Below are positions 46,001-57,701 of a stretch of 64,000 nucleotides of DNA, piece after piece. Position 1 is the first letter of the stretch, and each line of letters opens with the position of its first letter. Both the position numbers and the translations under genes were made by a program. Source of the stretch: Apophysomyces variabilis (taxonomy: Eukaryota; Mucoromycota; Mucoromycetes; Mucorales; Mucoraceae); assembly GCA_002749535.1 (NCBI GenBank), contig MZZL01000404.1:62001-126000 (forward strand). The letters are read 5' to 3'. The notes under the pieces were generated by a model, which saw only the letters and a program-made list of their open reading frames with translations, ran no database searches and was not told the origin of the DNA.

Positions 46001-46905
46001 TATGAAAGCATTTGAAACTTCAGATTATATACAAAATACTTCAACCACTGTTAACAAGTTGCTTATAGAATTCATTAACATTGAGTTGACATGACCATTT
46101 CACAAGAGAAGTTTGGCATCTAACTGATAAGCTAATGACAGCATTAATAAGAAATGGCGATTATTCACATCTGTTTTGGCACTCTTAGTCTGAGTTTTTT
46201 TCGTTTCTGACTTTTTACAAAACCATTGCATATTGCCGTTTCTTCTTTTCTTTTTTAGGTGAATACTAGAAGTTTTACATAGCGATCAAATAGTCACTCC
46301 AACTTTATCTCTTTCGTCTTTATAAGGACTGATGTTTTTCTTAAAAAGAGAACGATCATAATAAGCACACAGCTACAGGTAAAACAAAGTAATGAACCAT
46401 GGAACCGGTTTTCTGTCGCCCATTTAAGGAACGATGTTTCCGATCGATTCTTAATTCTGGCAAACTTTTCTTTCGTTTAATTCGATTTCATCTGATCCAT
46501 GTGTAAGATCGCTTTGCATGAAACCGTGCTCTGTTTTATTCTCACTGATAAGTTTCGTTAAGGCATTTTAAGATACCGGATCTGTTTAAGCGAGTTGCGT
46601 TTTACAATACCTAAGTTTGGAAGTTATGGTAAGTTCGAAGAATGTAAGCGAGCATGGAGGCTTCTGTGACTGAACCAGAAAAGCTTTTGTAATAGCCGCA
46701 ACTCTCTCTAGAGAAGGATAGCAAGGATGAAGATGAAGAAAGAAAAAGAGAAAACGGTGCAGTTTTCTTTTGGCTTTTTGAAAGAAGCTAGTCTAATTAG
46801 GGAGAGTTTATTAGGTTATACATATCTAAAGATTAGTATAGTTTTCTAATGCTGCGTAAGAAAAAAGAGAAAAAGAAACGGCGAATAAAGAGGGGTAGAA
46901 CGGAA
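43002..46905. other. AT-rich gene-poor stretch with assembly gap
   Basis: No gene supported. The gap at 43962-44100 (139 N) follows a poly-A run. From 44140 to 44360 the phrase (T)ATCCAACCTTATTT recurs in diverged form. Near 44360-44400 TATAAATA is followed by AATAAA within ~30 bp, an arrangement seen in LTR retrotransposon termini, but no LTR ends were found. Confidence 0.4.
43962..44100. other. Assembly gap (139 N)
   Basis: Run of N after an A homopolymer. Confidence 0.98.
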
Positions 46906-48455
46906 CTAGAGTCCAAAGAAGGCATTGTTACACATCATCTGTAGATCGTTTGCAAGATAGGTTAACGTGGATGGTAACATCACTTCTGCAGCACCTTCGC
47001 AGATCGCATTCCTTGAATAGATTGGCAGCCCTAGATACATATAAGGAAAAGCGAAGGGAAGAAAAGATAGCGGGTTTTCAGAAATATTCTTTTTTCTTCT
47101 AATAGAAACGAAGTGATGGCAAATCTAAACTTACTCGTTTTTTCATTATCTATGAGACGACGACCGTCCAGTGTTGTTGAGGTGGAATACCGCTGATGAC
47201 TAGCCAGGTCTTCATCCCTTTGCGTCCCATCTTTATCCATGTAGGATCTACGAAATATCCGCTTATACAGGCTAACTGATTTGACTGTCTTCGTTATCTG
47301 TAGCACTGTATGTAGGACGCGTCTCATAGGTGAAATGGATCGGAATCCTGCAGGGTCCTCGAGATGTTTAAATCTTATTCCCTCTTGTAGGACGGGTGTA
47401 GAATAAGGCTGTCGTCCCATGATCGACTCATTGCAAGGAAGATAGGCCGCAATTGTATCGGCCGTACAGGATGTTGCGGATGGTTGCTGTCCAGATGGCC
47501 ATAACAAGGAAGAGCCAATCGGTGGTACTCCATGGGCCAGGGCTGCCATGCCTGTTCTTTCTGAAGTGGCGCGCGGAATTTGCAAAAGAGGTGGTGGCGA
47601 TGGTGGCGAAGGAGCAGCAGCAGCAACTGCACATGTGGATGGATGTACTGAAGATGAACTTTCCACGGTGAAAGAGGGGTGTGCTGTGGCCATCGTGCTA
47701 GCAACCACGGTCTTCGAAGGGAGATGTTGCTGGTGTTCATGGACAGGAGCGGCACAGGTCGTACTAGTACTCGTGGTACTAGTAGCCATCGTAGTTGGAG
47801 CAGCTGCTGGTCTTCCGGGTACATTGATGGTGGTTGTCGTTGTCCCCAGGTGAGACGTCTCGTTGTATCGATGTCTGGAGCCGAGACTACTGCTACTTTC
47901 CGAGATGAGCACCGAAGCACCCGTAGTCGCCATTGTGTTTGGAGCAGCAGCATTGCGTAGAGCATGAAGAGAGGAAAGGTTGTTATCATGCGCTTTTCCG
48001 GATAGTACGTTCGCTGGATCCGGATCGGATGGCAAAGAAATCTCCGGCGCATGAGGATGCGTTGCAGCGGCTGGATGAAGCATGCCAGAAGAAGATGACG
48101 CAGCAAGGGATAAGCCAGTGCCTGTGGTTGCTTCGCTCGAGGCATTTGATTTTGCCGAAGTGCTTCTCGAAGGAATGTCCGAAGCTGTTACTGAATTTGT
48201 TTCGCGTGATATGGTGAAAGAAGGTGTCGATGCGGACCAAACTGTAACCTGACGTTCGCCACTCAAAAGATTGGAGCAAGAAGAAGAAGAGGCAAGCGTG
48301 AGTCGGTCGTTCGTCGTTTTATGATCATTCTCAGGCTTGTCATTGGCGGTATTCATTTGTTGCGCCTCTTGTCTCATTCTTTCTTTTAGCTTGAGACTAG
48401 CATTGCTTTCTAGCACTTGCTGTAGAAGCGGATTTTGTGGAGTATCCGTCGTCAT
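46906..48455 (-). CDS. Unrecognised Ser/Thr/Ala-rich protein with conserved-looking C-terminal module
   Basis: Two exons, 47135-48455 and 46906-47030, joined by a GTAAGT...TCTAG intron in phase; 481 residues. Residues 1-330 are low complexity (Ser, Thr, Ala, Pro runs, PPSPPPLL) and probably disordered. From about residue 335 it becomes ordered: MRRVLHTVLQITKTVKSVSL, YKRIFRRSYMDKDGTQRDED, TTLDGRRLIDNEKT, and in exon 2 RLPIYSRNAICEGAAEVMLP then TLTYLANDLQMMCNNAFFGL. The order in the C-terminal part against the loose N-terminus suggests a conserved functional segment there. No known domain was recognised. Without the splice the protein would end in a hydrophobic intron translation, so the two-exon model is preferred. 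Confidence 0.72.
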
Positions 48456-49508
48456 TTCGCTAGGAATTGTAAAATAATAATAACAAAAAGAAGAAAAATA
48501 AAGCGATATTTAAGCCTAAGTTTTCCAGTCTATTCTTCGGAAAAAACAGAGAAGGCCTTGATGTTTACAATCTGAGACAAAAGAAAACAGCGGGAAACAA
48601 GACAACCAAAAAAGCAACATACATTTCCTAAGGATGCATTCAAAAGTTGTCACCTGGCTCACACATTCGGAAAGCTTTGATCAATTCCGCAACAAAACAA
48701 AAGAAGGAGAAAGAGAACTTGAACCACCATAGGCGATATTCACTTTTTTCTTTTTCCTATCGGTCTGTGGTTTGATCGTAAATTTGTTATTATTGCTTAC
48801 CGTAGATGCCCGTTGCAGACAAACCTGACATTTCCTGAATCCCGGAACTTTTTTTTTTGGCTTATGTCGATAAGAGATTTGGCCACACAGCTTTCTTCCC
48901 CTTGACCTCTTTAGACCTACAAAATGTTTCTCATTGAATCAAGAGACCCCGTCTTGGGATGCGGGTTTCTAGGAGTGTTGAAGCGAGGTGTGAGATTTTC
49001 ACAGGAAAGACAAAACCAAAATATATATGCCTGAGAAAGGAATGATCCAGAAGTCGGGTTGCATTCAAACAGCAAAAGCTAAACCAGCAAAAGCGAAACG
49101 AAAAACAAAGTAAAAGAAACAAAATGAAACATATTAGCCTCGTTCGGCAAAAGCAACCCTGTCCTGTCCCAGTGACATGACGTCGATGCAATAACAATGT
49201 CCTTTTGCAACTCGTTCTGCTTTCGTAATTTGAGGCTGCAGGGAAGCATGCGCTGGACAGTTGCTCGAAATGTAACGACAGTGGTAGATACATGTTATTG
49301 AAACAAACCGACTGTCGTTATGATTTTCTCTCTCGTTATCTTAGGAATAACAAAGATCTGCTTCGAAATGGATCGTTTTGGTTATCATTTTACGTACACA
49401 ATGGAAGAAAAAAGAGTGATTTGTCAATGCAAATGTTAAAGGACAATTGATATTCATCTACTCTTTTCCATAGAGTTCTTTAAAATATATATACAAAAAG
49501 AAAACAAA
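48456..49508. other. Intergenic stretch
   Basis: Between the 5' end of the preceding gene and the 3' end of the Ptc7-type gene. No gene, repeat or RNA seen. Confidence 0.4.
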
Positions 49509-50899
49509 CTATGCTTGCTTTTCGGGAATCTTCTTCCCTTGCACTCCTCGGACTAAAGTAACAATACATGTGATATCATCAACCTTACCACCCCTATAGT
49601 TACTTCCATGCGCCCGCGCATCTCGCGCCCAAGGACTTAATCTTTTTGGATCCAGGCTCATTCGTCGTGCTGTATCTGTTAGTGTTTTCGCCAATCCCCG
49701 AACAGCAGCGACAACTTCATCGTCGGTCGGCTCTACAAGGTTTTCCATCGCAGCATTAACCAAAGCTAACGTCTCATGTGGATAGACGTTATCGAAATAG
49801 CCATCGGTAGCTAATATGATTAAGTCGCCTTCTTTTAAAAAGAAGGATTTTTGATCTCCATCCTTGGGTGTATCCGTAACAAAACTTTCGCGATTGGGAT
49901 AGGTATCCGGCACAACCGTCAATTGGTACCTTAACATAACATTTTCCCCATCATTAGATATTAGAATCGTTCCTTTCCATTCTTTCTGTCCATTCATTGT
50001 TTTTCTACTTACGGGCAGTTGAAATAATGCTAGGAATAAATAACAGTGAATACATGTTGTTTTCTACAGAAAACGGTTTTCTCTTAGGAAATACCTGTTG
50101 ACTCGGACTTTCATAGACAATCTTTTCGTCGCGGATCAGAAGGAAGGCACTGTCTCCAAGGTTGCAGGTAGTCATCTTTCCTGAACGCTTGCAAAGATTA
50201 AGTATACATGCTGTGCTGCTTCCAGCAGGGACTTTGCCACTCTTGCGTAGTTGAGTAAACGCGGCATCCAAGATATGATGTGCATCCACAGTATTTTCAT
50301 CCTTTGCTACTAAAGCTGCGTTGTTCATCAATGTCCATGAGAAAAGAGCTATGCAGAGAGATAAGACAAAGAAATAGGATCATTAACTTTCTGGATTGTG
50401 CGTTCCACTATCCTGTTGTTCTAAACTTCTTACCTGGATCAACTCCCACTTCGGACCAACCGCCTACCCCATCTGCCACGCCCAAAGCTAGGCCCGTTGG
50501 TGTAAAGGTATGGAAAAAGGCATCTTCTCCAGCGTCCACTTTACCCACTTTACTCTGTTTCCAATAAGGGATACGACTTTCATGCTGACGTTGTTTTGCG
50601 TTTCTATTCTTAGGATGCCAGGCTGCATAGGCTATAAAATGGAAGCTATCGGGCTGCGGTTCATTCTCGGTCGTGGTTGGTTTTGTATCCTGAGAAAGTA
50701 AACCTTGTGCTGTCGGGAAAGAGGGAATACTGTCTAACAATGTATGTGATTGGTATTGTTGTGTTTGTGTATGGAATTGAAAGATGCGATTCAGTCCCAT
50801 GGCCGGACGCAAGACAAGCGGTGTCAATGCGGATCGAGAAGGCCCCACGTGGAGCAGCTGGGAGAGCATGGCCAAACGGTAAAGATACTGCCGTGTCAT
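49509..50899 (-). CDS. PP2C-type phosphatase, Ptc7/Azr1 (mitochondrial) group
   Basis: Four exons: 50434-50899, 50095-50348, a 17-nt microexon 50013-50029 and 49509-49929; 1158 nt, 385 residues. The N-terminus is basic and hydroxylated (MTRQYLYRLAMLSQLL), consistent with a mitochondrial presequence. Domain motifs: GEDAFFHTFTPTGLALGVAD, GVGGWSEVGVDPALFSWTLM, AGSSTACILNL, CNLGDSAFLLIRD, then SPSQQ-HYFNCP-YQLTVVP, where HYFNC is made by the microexon, GDLIILATDGYFDNVYP and GGKVDDITCIVTLV. Ptc7-type enzymes act in mitochondria (in yeast on coenzyme Q synthesis) or at the nuclear envelope in a spliced form; the role here is by analogy. It is divergent from the transporter at 51733. Confidence 0.93.
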
Positions 50900-51732
50900 G
50901 GTCTACAAAGAGAGAGAAAGAGAGTGGTGATAAAGAAGAAGAATACAAGTATATATGGGGTTTGGGTGTACCAGGAAGAGATAAAAAAATTAGGGTGGTC
51001 TGGAAGTGCGGAGAAGGTGTTTTGTGTGGTGTGGGGGCTGTCGAACTTTTTTCTCTAAAAATTCCGACCCAATGACGTTGTATTTTTGGCACATCAAAAA
51101 GCGCAGTGTACCGTATCGGACACACTCGTAGTGTACAAACACTGTGGATTAAAGGATCGTCCCACTTTCATCTTTGTTTAACAAAAGATTCATGCATTAT
51201 TGAGCATATAGACAGGTCCCTATCTATTCTAGGGATAATATATAATGAATAGGTAAAAGGGAGAAAGGAAAGCTGTCAAAAAAAAAGAAAAAAGAAAAAA
51301 CAATCATATGGCCGGGAAGAGGGTAGAAAATGAACAATAAAGAGAGTTTATAATTAGACAGCTTTTGTTGTGTCTGTGTTGCAAATGAAGTGCGTTTTTC
51401 AATGATTGTTTTCTTAGTATAATTGAGGGCATTTAGTCTATCCAAAGGGCTATAATGCACCCAGACTTTTGCTTTACATATCCGGGAAATGAGATCGTGC
51501 GTCTCGGAGGAGTCGTTAAGTTTTCCACCGAACGTGTTCCTGTGACACCTAACTGTTTGCAGTGCTGATTCGAAAAAAAAAAAGTGAATCCCTTGTGTTC
51601 CGGTGCACAGGCATTTTGTCGGACCCGAATCTTTGACATATAAAAATTTCTCGCATTTCCCACTCTAATACTTCTTTCCTTCCCTTTGCTTCTCTCTCTT
51701 TATCCTTAACAAAAACCCATATCCCAATCATA
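50900..51732. promoter_or_regulatory. Shared upstream region of Ptc7-type gene and transporter B
   Basis: An 833-bp divergent intergenic region must hold both promoters. No specific site is convincing. Confidence 0.35.
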
Positions 51733-53506
51733 ATGGCGGAGAAGGAGGAGTATATCTTGGAATATGAAAAGAAGGAAGTCGTTACGTCCACTACCGTTAT
51801 CAATGAAACTACTACGACTACACAATACGATGTAACGGGAAAGGCAGAATATACAGTCACTGCAGCAGAACGCAGTTTAATCCGAAAAATGGATTTCCTT
51901 TATGTGATGCCATTCGTAGCAATACTTAATTTCTTACAGGTAGAAAAGATAAACAGAAAAGACAATAACTACAGTTGTACCGATCATCTCATGCTTCTTT
52001 CTTTTAGTATTTTGACAAGTCATCCATTAACTATTCGGCCGTATTGGGTATCGTGCAAGACACCCACCTTGCAGACGGACAACTCAATTGGCTTGGTTCC
52101 ATCTTTTACCTTGGTTACCTCGTTTTTCAGGTATAGCCTCTTCTTTTTTTTTCTTGTTCATCAAGAAAAAGATTATACAATAGCTTTTCCCTGAACTGCT
52201 GAATTAGATTCCAAATGCTATTCTGATTCAACGCATTCCCCTTGGAAAATACATGGGTGCCTTGATCGCTCTTTGGGGTATGGTGTTGGTATGCACAGCT
52301 GAGGGAAAGAATTTCCAACAGTTGGCCGCTCTCCGATTTCTCCTGGGCTTCTTTGAAGCTGGCATGTATCCATGCTGTATTATGCTCATCAGTGCCATGT
52401 ACCGTCGTTCTGAACAAGCGGCTCGCATTGGTATGATCTATATTTGTAATGGTGTTGCCATGGCGGTCGGAGGATTCGTGAGCTATGGCATTGGTCACAT
52501 GCACGGTGTTGGCGGAAAAAGCGCCTGGCAATGGTAACCGACGAAGACGTGGTGCGGTAAATCCCAACTAAAAAGGTTAATTATCTGATAGGATCATGAT
52601 TATTCTCGGTGCTATTACTATTTTCTTTGGCGTGATTTGCTTCTTCTTCCTTATTGATAAACCAAAATCGCGTTTCCTGCGTCTCACGCCTGAGCAAAAA
52701 GAAGCTGTTGAACAGCGTCTGAAGGACAATAACGTGGTTCGCACAAACAAGATCAAGATTAACCATATGATTGAAGCCCTGAAAGAGCCGCGTTTTTACT
52801 GCTTTATCTTCGCTTCCTGTCTATTGAATATCCAAAACGGCGCTTTGGGCATCTTCAGCACCATTATTACCGCTGGGTTCGGTTTTTCGGTAAGCCAATT
52901 TTCTTTTTCACGATTTCAGGTTCAGCTTCACTAACCTCACCTTTTTTTTTGGTTGTTCACAAAAAAAAGAGCTTGGACGCCATCCTGCTTAGTGTTCCTT
53001 CGGGTGTTGTGGACTGTATCATTATCATTGTTGCTGTGTGGTACAATCGACGCTACGGTCGTACACTTTATGTTGCCTCTATTCTGCTGACCATTTCTAC
53101 CTTGGGTTTGATCTTGCTCGTGACAATTCCCAAACCTCAAGTGAAACTGTTGGGTCTCTATCTTTGTTGGGCGTTCCCAGCAGCTTATACCTTGCTCCTG
53201 GCATCTGTGGCCAACAACGTGTCAGGTTATACCAAGAAGATTTTCTACAGTTGTGTCATGATCGTTATGTATACCATTGGTAACTTTGCCGGACCGCTCA
53301 TGATAGTCAGTTGGCAAAAGCCTCTTTACCTTGGTGGCATGATCGGCTACATGGCAGCAAACACCATTTCCTCGATTTTGATGCTTTTCGCACATTATTT
53401 GATGGCCAAATCCAACCGAGAACGTCTCGGTAATCCGCAACCCCCGGTAGACCCGGATGAAGATCTGACAGACCGAGAAAACCCCAACTTTATTTACCGT
53501 TTATAA
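51733..53506 (+). CDS. MFS transporter, anion:cation symporter (Dal5-like) family, copy B
   Basis: Five exons: 51733-51939, 52008-52130, 52208-52533, 52592-52889, 52970-53506; 1491 nt, 496 residues. The cytosolic N-terminus is acidic with a Thr run (TTTTTQYDVTG). Family marks parallel copy A: MDFLYVMPFVAILNFLQ then YFDKSSINYSAVLGI, GSIFYLGYLVFQIPNA, QLAALRFLLGFFEAGMYPCC, MYRRSEQAARIGMI, YGIGHMHGVG, FLIDKPKSRFL, NIQNGALGIFS, VANNVSGYTKKIFYS, TIGNFAGPL and the shared C-terminus DLTD...NFIYR. About 12 spans, plasma membrane expected. The substrate is not predictable. Exon lengths 2-5 equal those of copy A although sequences have diverged, so the pair arose by duplication with intron positions kept. 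Confidence 0.94.
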
Positions 53507-54145
53507 TCTATCTTTCTGAAAGCCCTCTCCCTTTTTTGGGGAAGATGAAAGAAAAAGTAATAGCAATGACTCCGATGCATCCGTGCAGGGCTCTTGGGCA
53601 AATGTAAACATACACAAATCATTCGACAAAACGAAATGTACGCTACTAATACTACTATGAAACTTAAATATAGAAAGGTTTACTTTCCAATTTGTTTTTA
53701 TTACTTTGTATTCATACCTAAATTCACCTTCGTCCTACCTAACCCTGTCTCAGAAACTGAAATTAAAAAAAAAGGCGGTCAAGCTTGTACGTAACACGAA
53801 CTTCAATGGGCGACTATAGGAAAGACGAAAAAGTGCCTCCTTTTTCGACGTGGTCCAAAGCGTCTCGAATGTCGTACATACATCATATAACCATTTGCCT
53901 CTGAAAATATAGAAATCAAACAGACTAAATACAAAGATACAAAGCCGTGATTTCGCAACGGACTTTAGCCTATACATAAAAATAATACATTCGTGCAACG
54001 GTTCGTCAACCTCTCGTACTGAGCAAATGCAGAACTGTCGATGTAAAGCCGCACGTATGAGTGATAAACGCATGGAGTGATATATATATACATATATATT
54101 GAATTTGGAATGAAAGGCAAAGTTTAAGACAGCTAAAGACACTAA
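53507..54145. other. Intergenic stretch
   Basis: AT-rich, no gene supported; ends at the tandem repeat. Confidence 0.4.
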
Positions 54146-54961
54146 GCTAGATTCCTATAGAAACGCATACGGTCACCCATTCCATCTCTGAATCCTAGCT
54201 GAAGAACCAGCTCAACGCTAGCCAGTCGAAGAGCCTTATGACGAGTTAACCATGAGTTCCAGTGCTGCCGGACGCTGTACACTACACAATCAAATGCGAC
54301 CATCTTCAGCAAAGCAAACTTTTGCAACAGTGCAGTGTGCGACTACTCGTGATTCCTTGCGTGCTGGTACAAACCATTAGGTGCATCATCCTTATCATAA
54401 AAATGTAAAACTTATCTCTCCATGAAGCATCGCAAGAAACCAAGGATCAGAGAAGGAGCTCCAGCAGCGCCGTCAGTCATCTGCCTTTAAAGACGCCGGT
54501 GAAATTCCAGGGAGAAGCTGGCTAGACTTCTATAGAAACGCACACGGTCACCCACTTCATCTCTGAGTCCTAACTGAAGAACCAGCTCAACGCTAGCCAG
54601 TCGAAGAGCCTTATGACGAGTTAACCATGAGTTCCAGTGCTGCCGGACGCTGTACACTACACAATCAAATGCGACCATCTTCAGCAAAGCAAACTTTTGC
54701 AACAGTGCAGTGTGCGACTACTCGTGATTCCTTGCGTGCTGGTACAAACCATTAGGTGCATCATCCTTATCATAAAAATGTAAAACTTATCTCTCCATGA
54801 AGCATCGCAAGAAACCAAGGATCAGAGAAGGAGCTCCAGCAGCGCCGTCAGTCATCTGCCTTTAAAGACGCCGGTGAAATTCCAGGGAGAAGCTGGCTAG
54901 ACTTCTATAGAAACGCACACGGTCACCCACTACATCTCTGAATCCTAGCTGAAGAACCAAG
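54146..54961. repeat. 375-bp tandem repeat, about 2.2 copies
   Basis: CTATAGAAACGCA occurs at 54155, 54530 and 54905, spacing 375 and 375. Copies 54146-54521 and 54522-54896 are nearly identical; the third stops after about 65 bp at 54961. Each full copy carries the same minus-strand open frame (MQKFALLKMVAFDCVVYSVR, QHWNSWLTRHKALRLASVEL), which differs by few substitutions between copies. No known protein recognised. Confidence 0.9.
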
Positions 54962-55014
54962 TTTTAGAGGCGCAACCGTACGCCATCCATTTAGTACTGG
55001 TTTATTCAAAAGTT

Positions 55015-55072
55015 TTTGAAGATTTCATCCAAAATTGTTTGAAGATTCCGCCCAAAATTGTTTGAAGATTTG
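55015..55072. repeat. 23-bp tandem repeat
   Basis: TTGAAGATT units start with GAAGAT at 55018, 55041 and 55064 (period 23), each followed by CCAAAATTGTT except the last. It lies just downstream of the Fanzor pseudogene. Confidence 0.8.
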
Positions 55073-55198
55073 GAGATAAAAGTTATAAAGAATTTGCCAG
55101 TAATATTTGGTGAGTATCCTCTGTTAAAATGAGATAGTGAGCTTACTGGTGTGACCACCTGCGAATGCGAAAGATAAACGTTAGTATAACAATTCTAA

Positions 55199-57207
55199 CT
55201 AGAAACACTGCCTAATACTCCTTTCGGGTCCCGCATTCGTAGCGGTGATTTGTGTCGGCCGGCGGAACGCGTCCGGGCGCCCATGGCCGTTCCATATAGA
55301 TTGCGCAATGCAGAACATATTCTTGCTTGTATTAATATCACGATTCCATCGCGTTCTACAGATTTTGCAGACTTGAATGCCATGGTGTTTGATACCATCT
55401 TCAGTAACCACATTGCATAATGTCTTCGTTTTGCACTTGTGACAAATCTATTTGTATTTCATATTAAGTCAAGCATGGATAAAATAACATTGCCTCAGTT
55501 ACCTGTTATGTGAGCTAAGCGTCTATCTTCACTACAAGCACCTCGCCACGAGCCTCGCGTCTCCTCAAAATCCTCCATAATTTGTTAACGGCCGCTTTTC
55601 GATGTCCTTTGTATCGGCACTTGTCCTTCCAAACATCCCCGCCCCAAATACAAACAATGGCATCTTTCCATTATTATCCGGATTTGGTTGGGATTGCTTC
55701 CAGCTTCTGGCTCGACGGCTTTCATTTACTGTAGAACGCACGGCAGATAATGGTTGCTCGGGTATCCTATCATTGTGGGAATAATTACTACTTTTATCCT
55801 GATATCTGTTCCTTTAATACCTTCCAGTGTTCTTATTCTTGTGCCTTCTACGCTGCTCGCGATTCTTCTTCCGTTTCCGATGGTTGTATTTACGGCCTCC
55901 GTCTATCAAAATATTTGCCAACTCTTCTACCGCTCGTTGCCTGCCTTGATGGTCGCGGAACCGCCTCTCTCGGTCATTTGGCCCGTAGAAATTGACTAAT
56001 ACATCTTTGTGCAGGAAAAAGTAATCCACTCGTCCATTGTATTTGCGGATATTGCATGTTTTTGCACTTGGAAAATTACTCTCGATGGTATCAATGCCCT
56101 GATGTCTTTTTTGTTTCAGTAGCTGCTGACCCCTTTGAGGCGACCCAGTCATGCAGTAATACTCTGCAGACGAACAGCGGCAGATTTCATGCTCTGTTTC
56201 ACCAGCACCATATGACGCAGTATATAGATGCGGCACGCCAGGGTCAATCCCACACAGACGATAATATCTGCTGATGTCCTCAGTGGTAAAATCTTCGAGT
56301 TCAAGCTCAACTGTGTTAAGCTTTGCACTGCGAGCAAAGTGAAAAACAACACTAAAACCGTCCGTGCAGATTTCATTTGTGAACGTTCCGCAATTCATGC
56401 TAAAAGTGATGCTTAGCTTCGTACATTATTCTCAGATAATAGGTAACTGACCTTCGGAAGACGTACTTGTTCAAGTCATAGACTTGGTTAAAAATCTCCA
56501 ATTACCTTCATAGTCGTCTGTATCGTTTCTGACTTGAACCAACGCCTTCAATGCCTTTGCATTAATGGTGCGAAGCGAAAGTGGAAGGAAGGTTGAGCTG
56601 CTAATGAAAACAGCCTAGGCAAATTGCCTGATTCCTCGTCGTCGCTCTGTTGGTGCTCTTGCTCGTACATCTCTAATATAGCACGCAATACAGGATACAT
56701 ACCCCAGGTCTTTCCGATAAAGCATCGATAGTGCACTTTTGGGTCATCAACGGAATAAGAAAAAATGGAGGTTAACAATTGCAAGGAATAGGTCGAAGGA
56801 CGCATTTTCCAAGCATGAGGGCCAAGCTGGCTCACCACCGGCAATGCTTTCGTACAGATAATCATACGTGATCCGACTTGCAGACGATTTAGATAGATCC
56901 TGCAGTGGGAAACAATAAGAATGTCAATGAATCAAGCATATAAGTTTCTGTTGCGCTGCTTTACTGGAACAAGCATTTGAAGCCTATGAATGATGAATCC
57001 GCAAACTCTTTGTTGAAAATTTTCTACAATGTCGTTTGTATAAGTATCTCGCAATGTCTTGCAAGCCGCAGAAAGAGCGTCACTGTATCCAGTGAAGTTG
57101 TTTCTCGGGAAAACAATAGCAGGATGCCGCTCGCGAAATTGATTCCAAAAATCATAAATGTTGTCTGGCATATGAGGATTGGTGTTCGTCACATAGATAT
57201 TCATCAC
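55199..57207 (-). pseudogene. Fanzor (eukaryotic TnpB-like) pseudogene, second copy
   Basis: Read on the minus strand. N-terminal exons 56932-57207 and 56548-56905, with LPRLFSLAAQPSFHFRF, the block before the nuclease. The following NAKALKALVQVRNDTDDYE is one base out of frame. Then 55814-56400: ELEDFTTEDISRYYRLCGID and the RuvC-I aspartate in GIDPGVPHLYTASYG, SSAEYYCMTGS, DHQGRQRAVEELANILIDGG and a run of Arg/Lys/Asn. PLFVFGAGMFGRT follows, then a frame change to GHRKAAVNKLWRIL. The catalytic-Glu segment reads KIDA-stop-LT-stop-Q where related proteins have IDEYLTSQ, so Glu is Ala and two stops are present. The zinc finger (ICHKCKTKTLC, VCKICRTRW) and RuvC-III WNRDINTSKNM are preserved. Clearly dead. 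It differs from the copy at 34.7 kb. Confidence 0.85.
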
Positions 57208-57701
57208 CAGTTGTACGATCGAATATCAAAAGTTCTGTGAGTACAGATACACTGGGATTTCTCTCTGGATATATTCGATTATATATGCATTGACAAAGAA
57301 TTGCATTCGGATTATAAGTTTGCGCATGAATTCCGATAAAGACGTGATGCGACTTTGCAAGAGAGTTGCGTACTCTAGACGGACGACATTTTTAAACGGT
57401 ATTTTTCGTGATATTTTCCAGTATCCTCAACTGTTTTACCCATTGGGTCGTTTAGAATTATCTTCTAATTAGTAGGATGATTATCTATGACTTTGGGATG
57501 TAGTTACACTTACTTCTGAACGAACACACGCTTTTGATTCAAAATCTCGTATTGCGAATTTTCATAGTTTGATTAAATGATTCTTCAAAATTTGACTCCG
57601 ATACTTCATTGAAAAACCAATAGCGGATTTCAATGTCCGCAGTGGATGTACCTGTTAATGGGCGGGCGAACTTATGCTGCGCTTGACCCGTCTCAGGAGC
57701 A

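Noticed and set aside
47375..48145. 256-codon minus frame inside the Ser/Thr-rich gene
   Set aside because: Alternative frame of the same exon; the other frame has the start, the splice and a coherent C-terminus.
55015..55072. CRISPR-like array
   Set aside because: Only 2.5 direct 23-bp units without spacers, in a eukaryotic genome.
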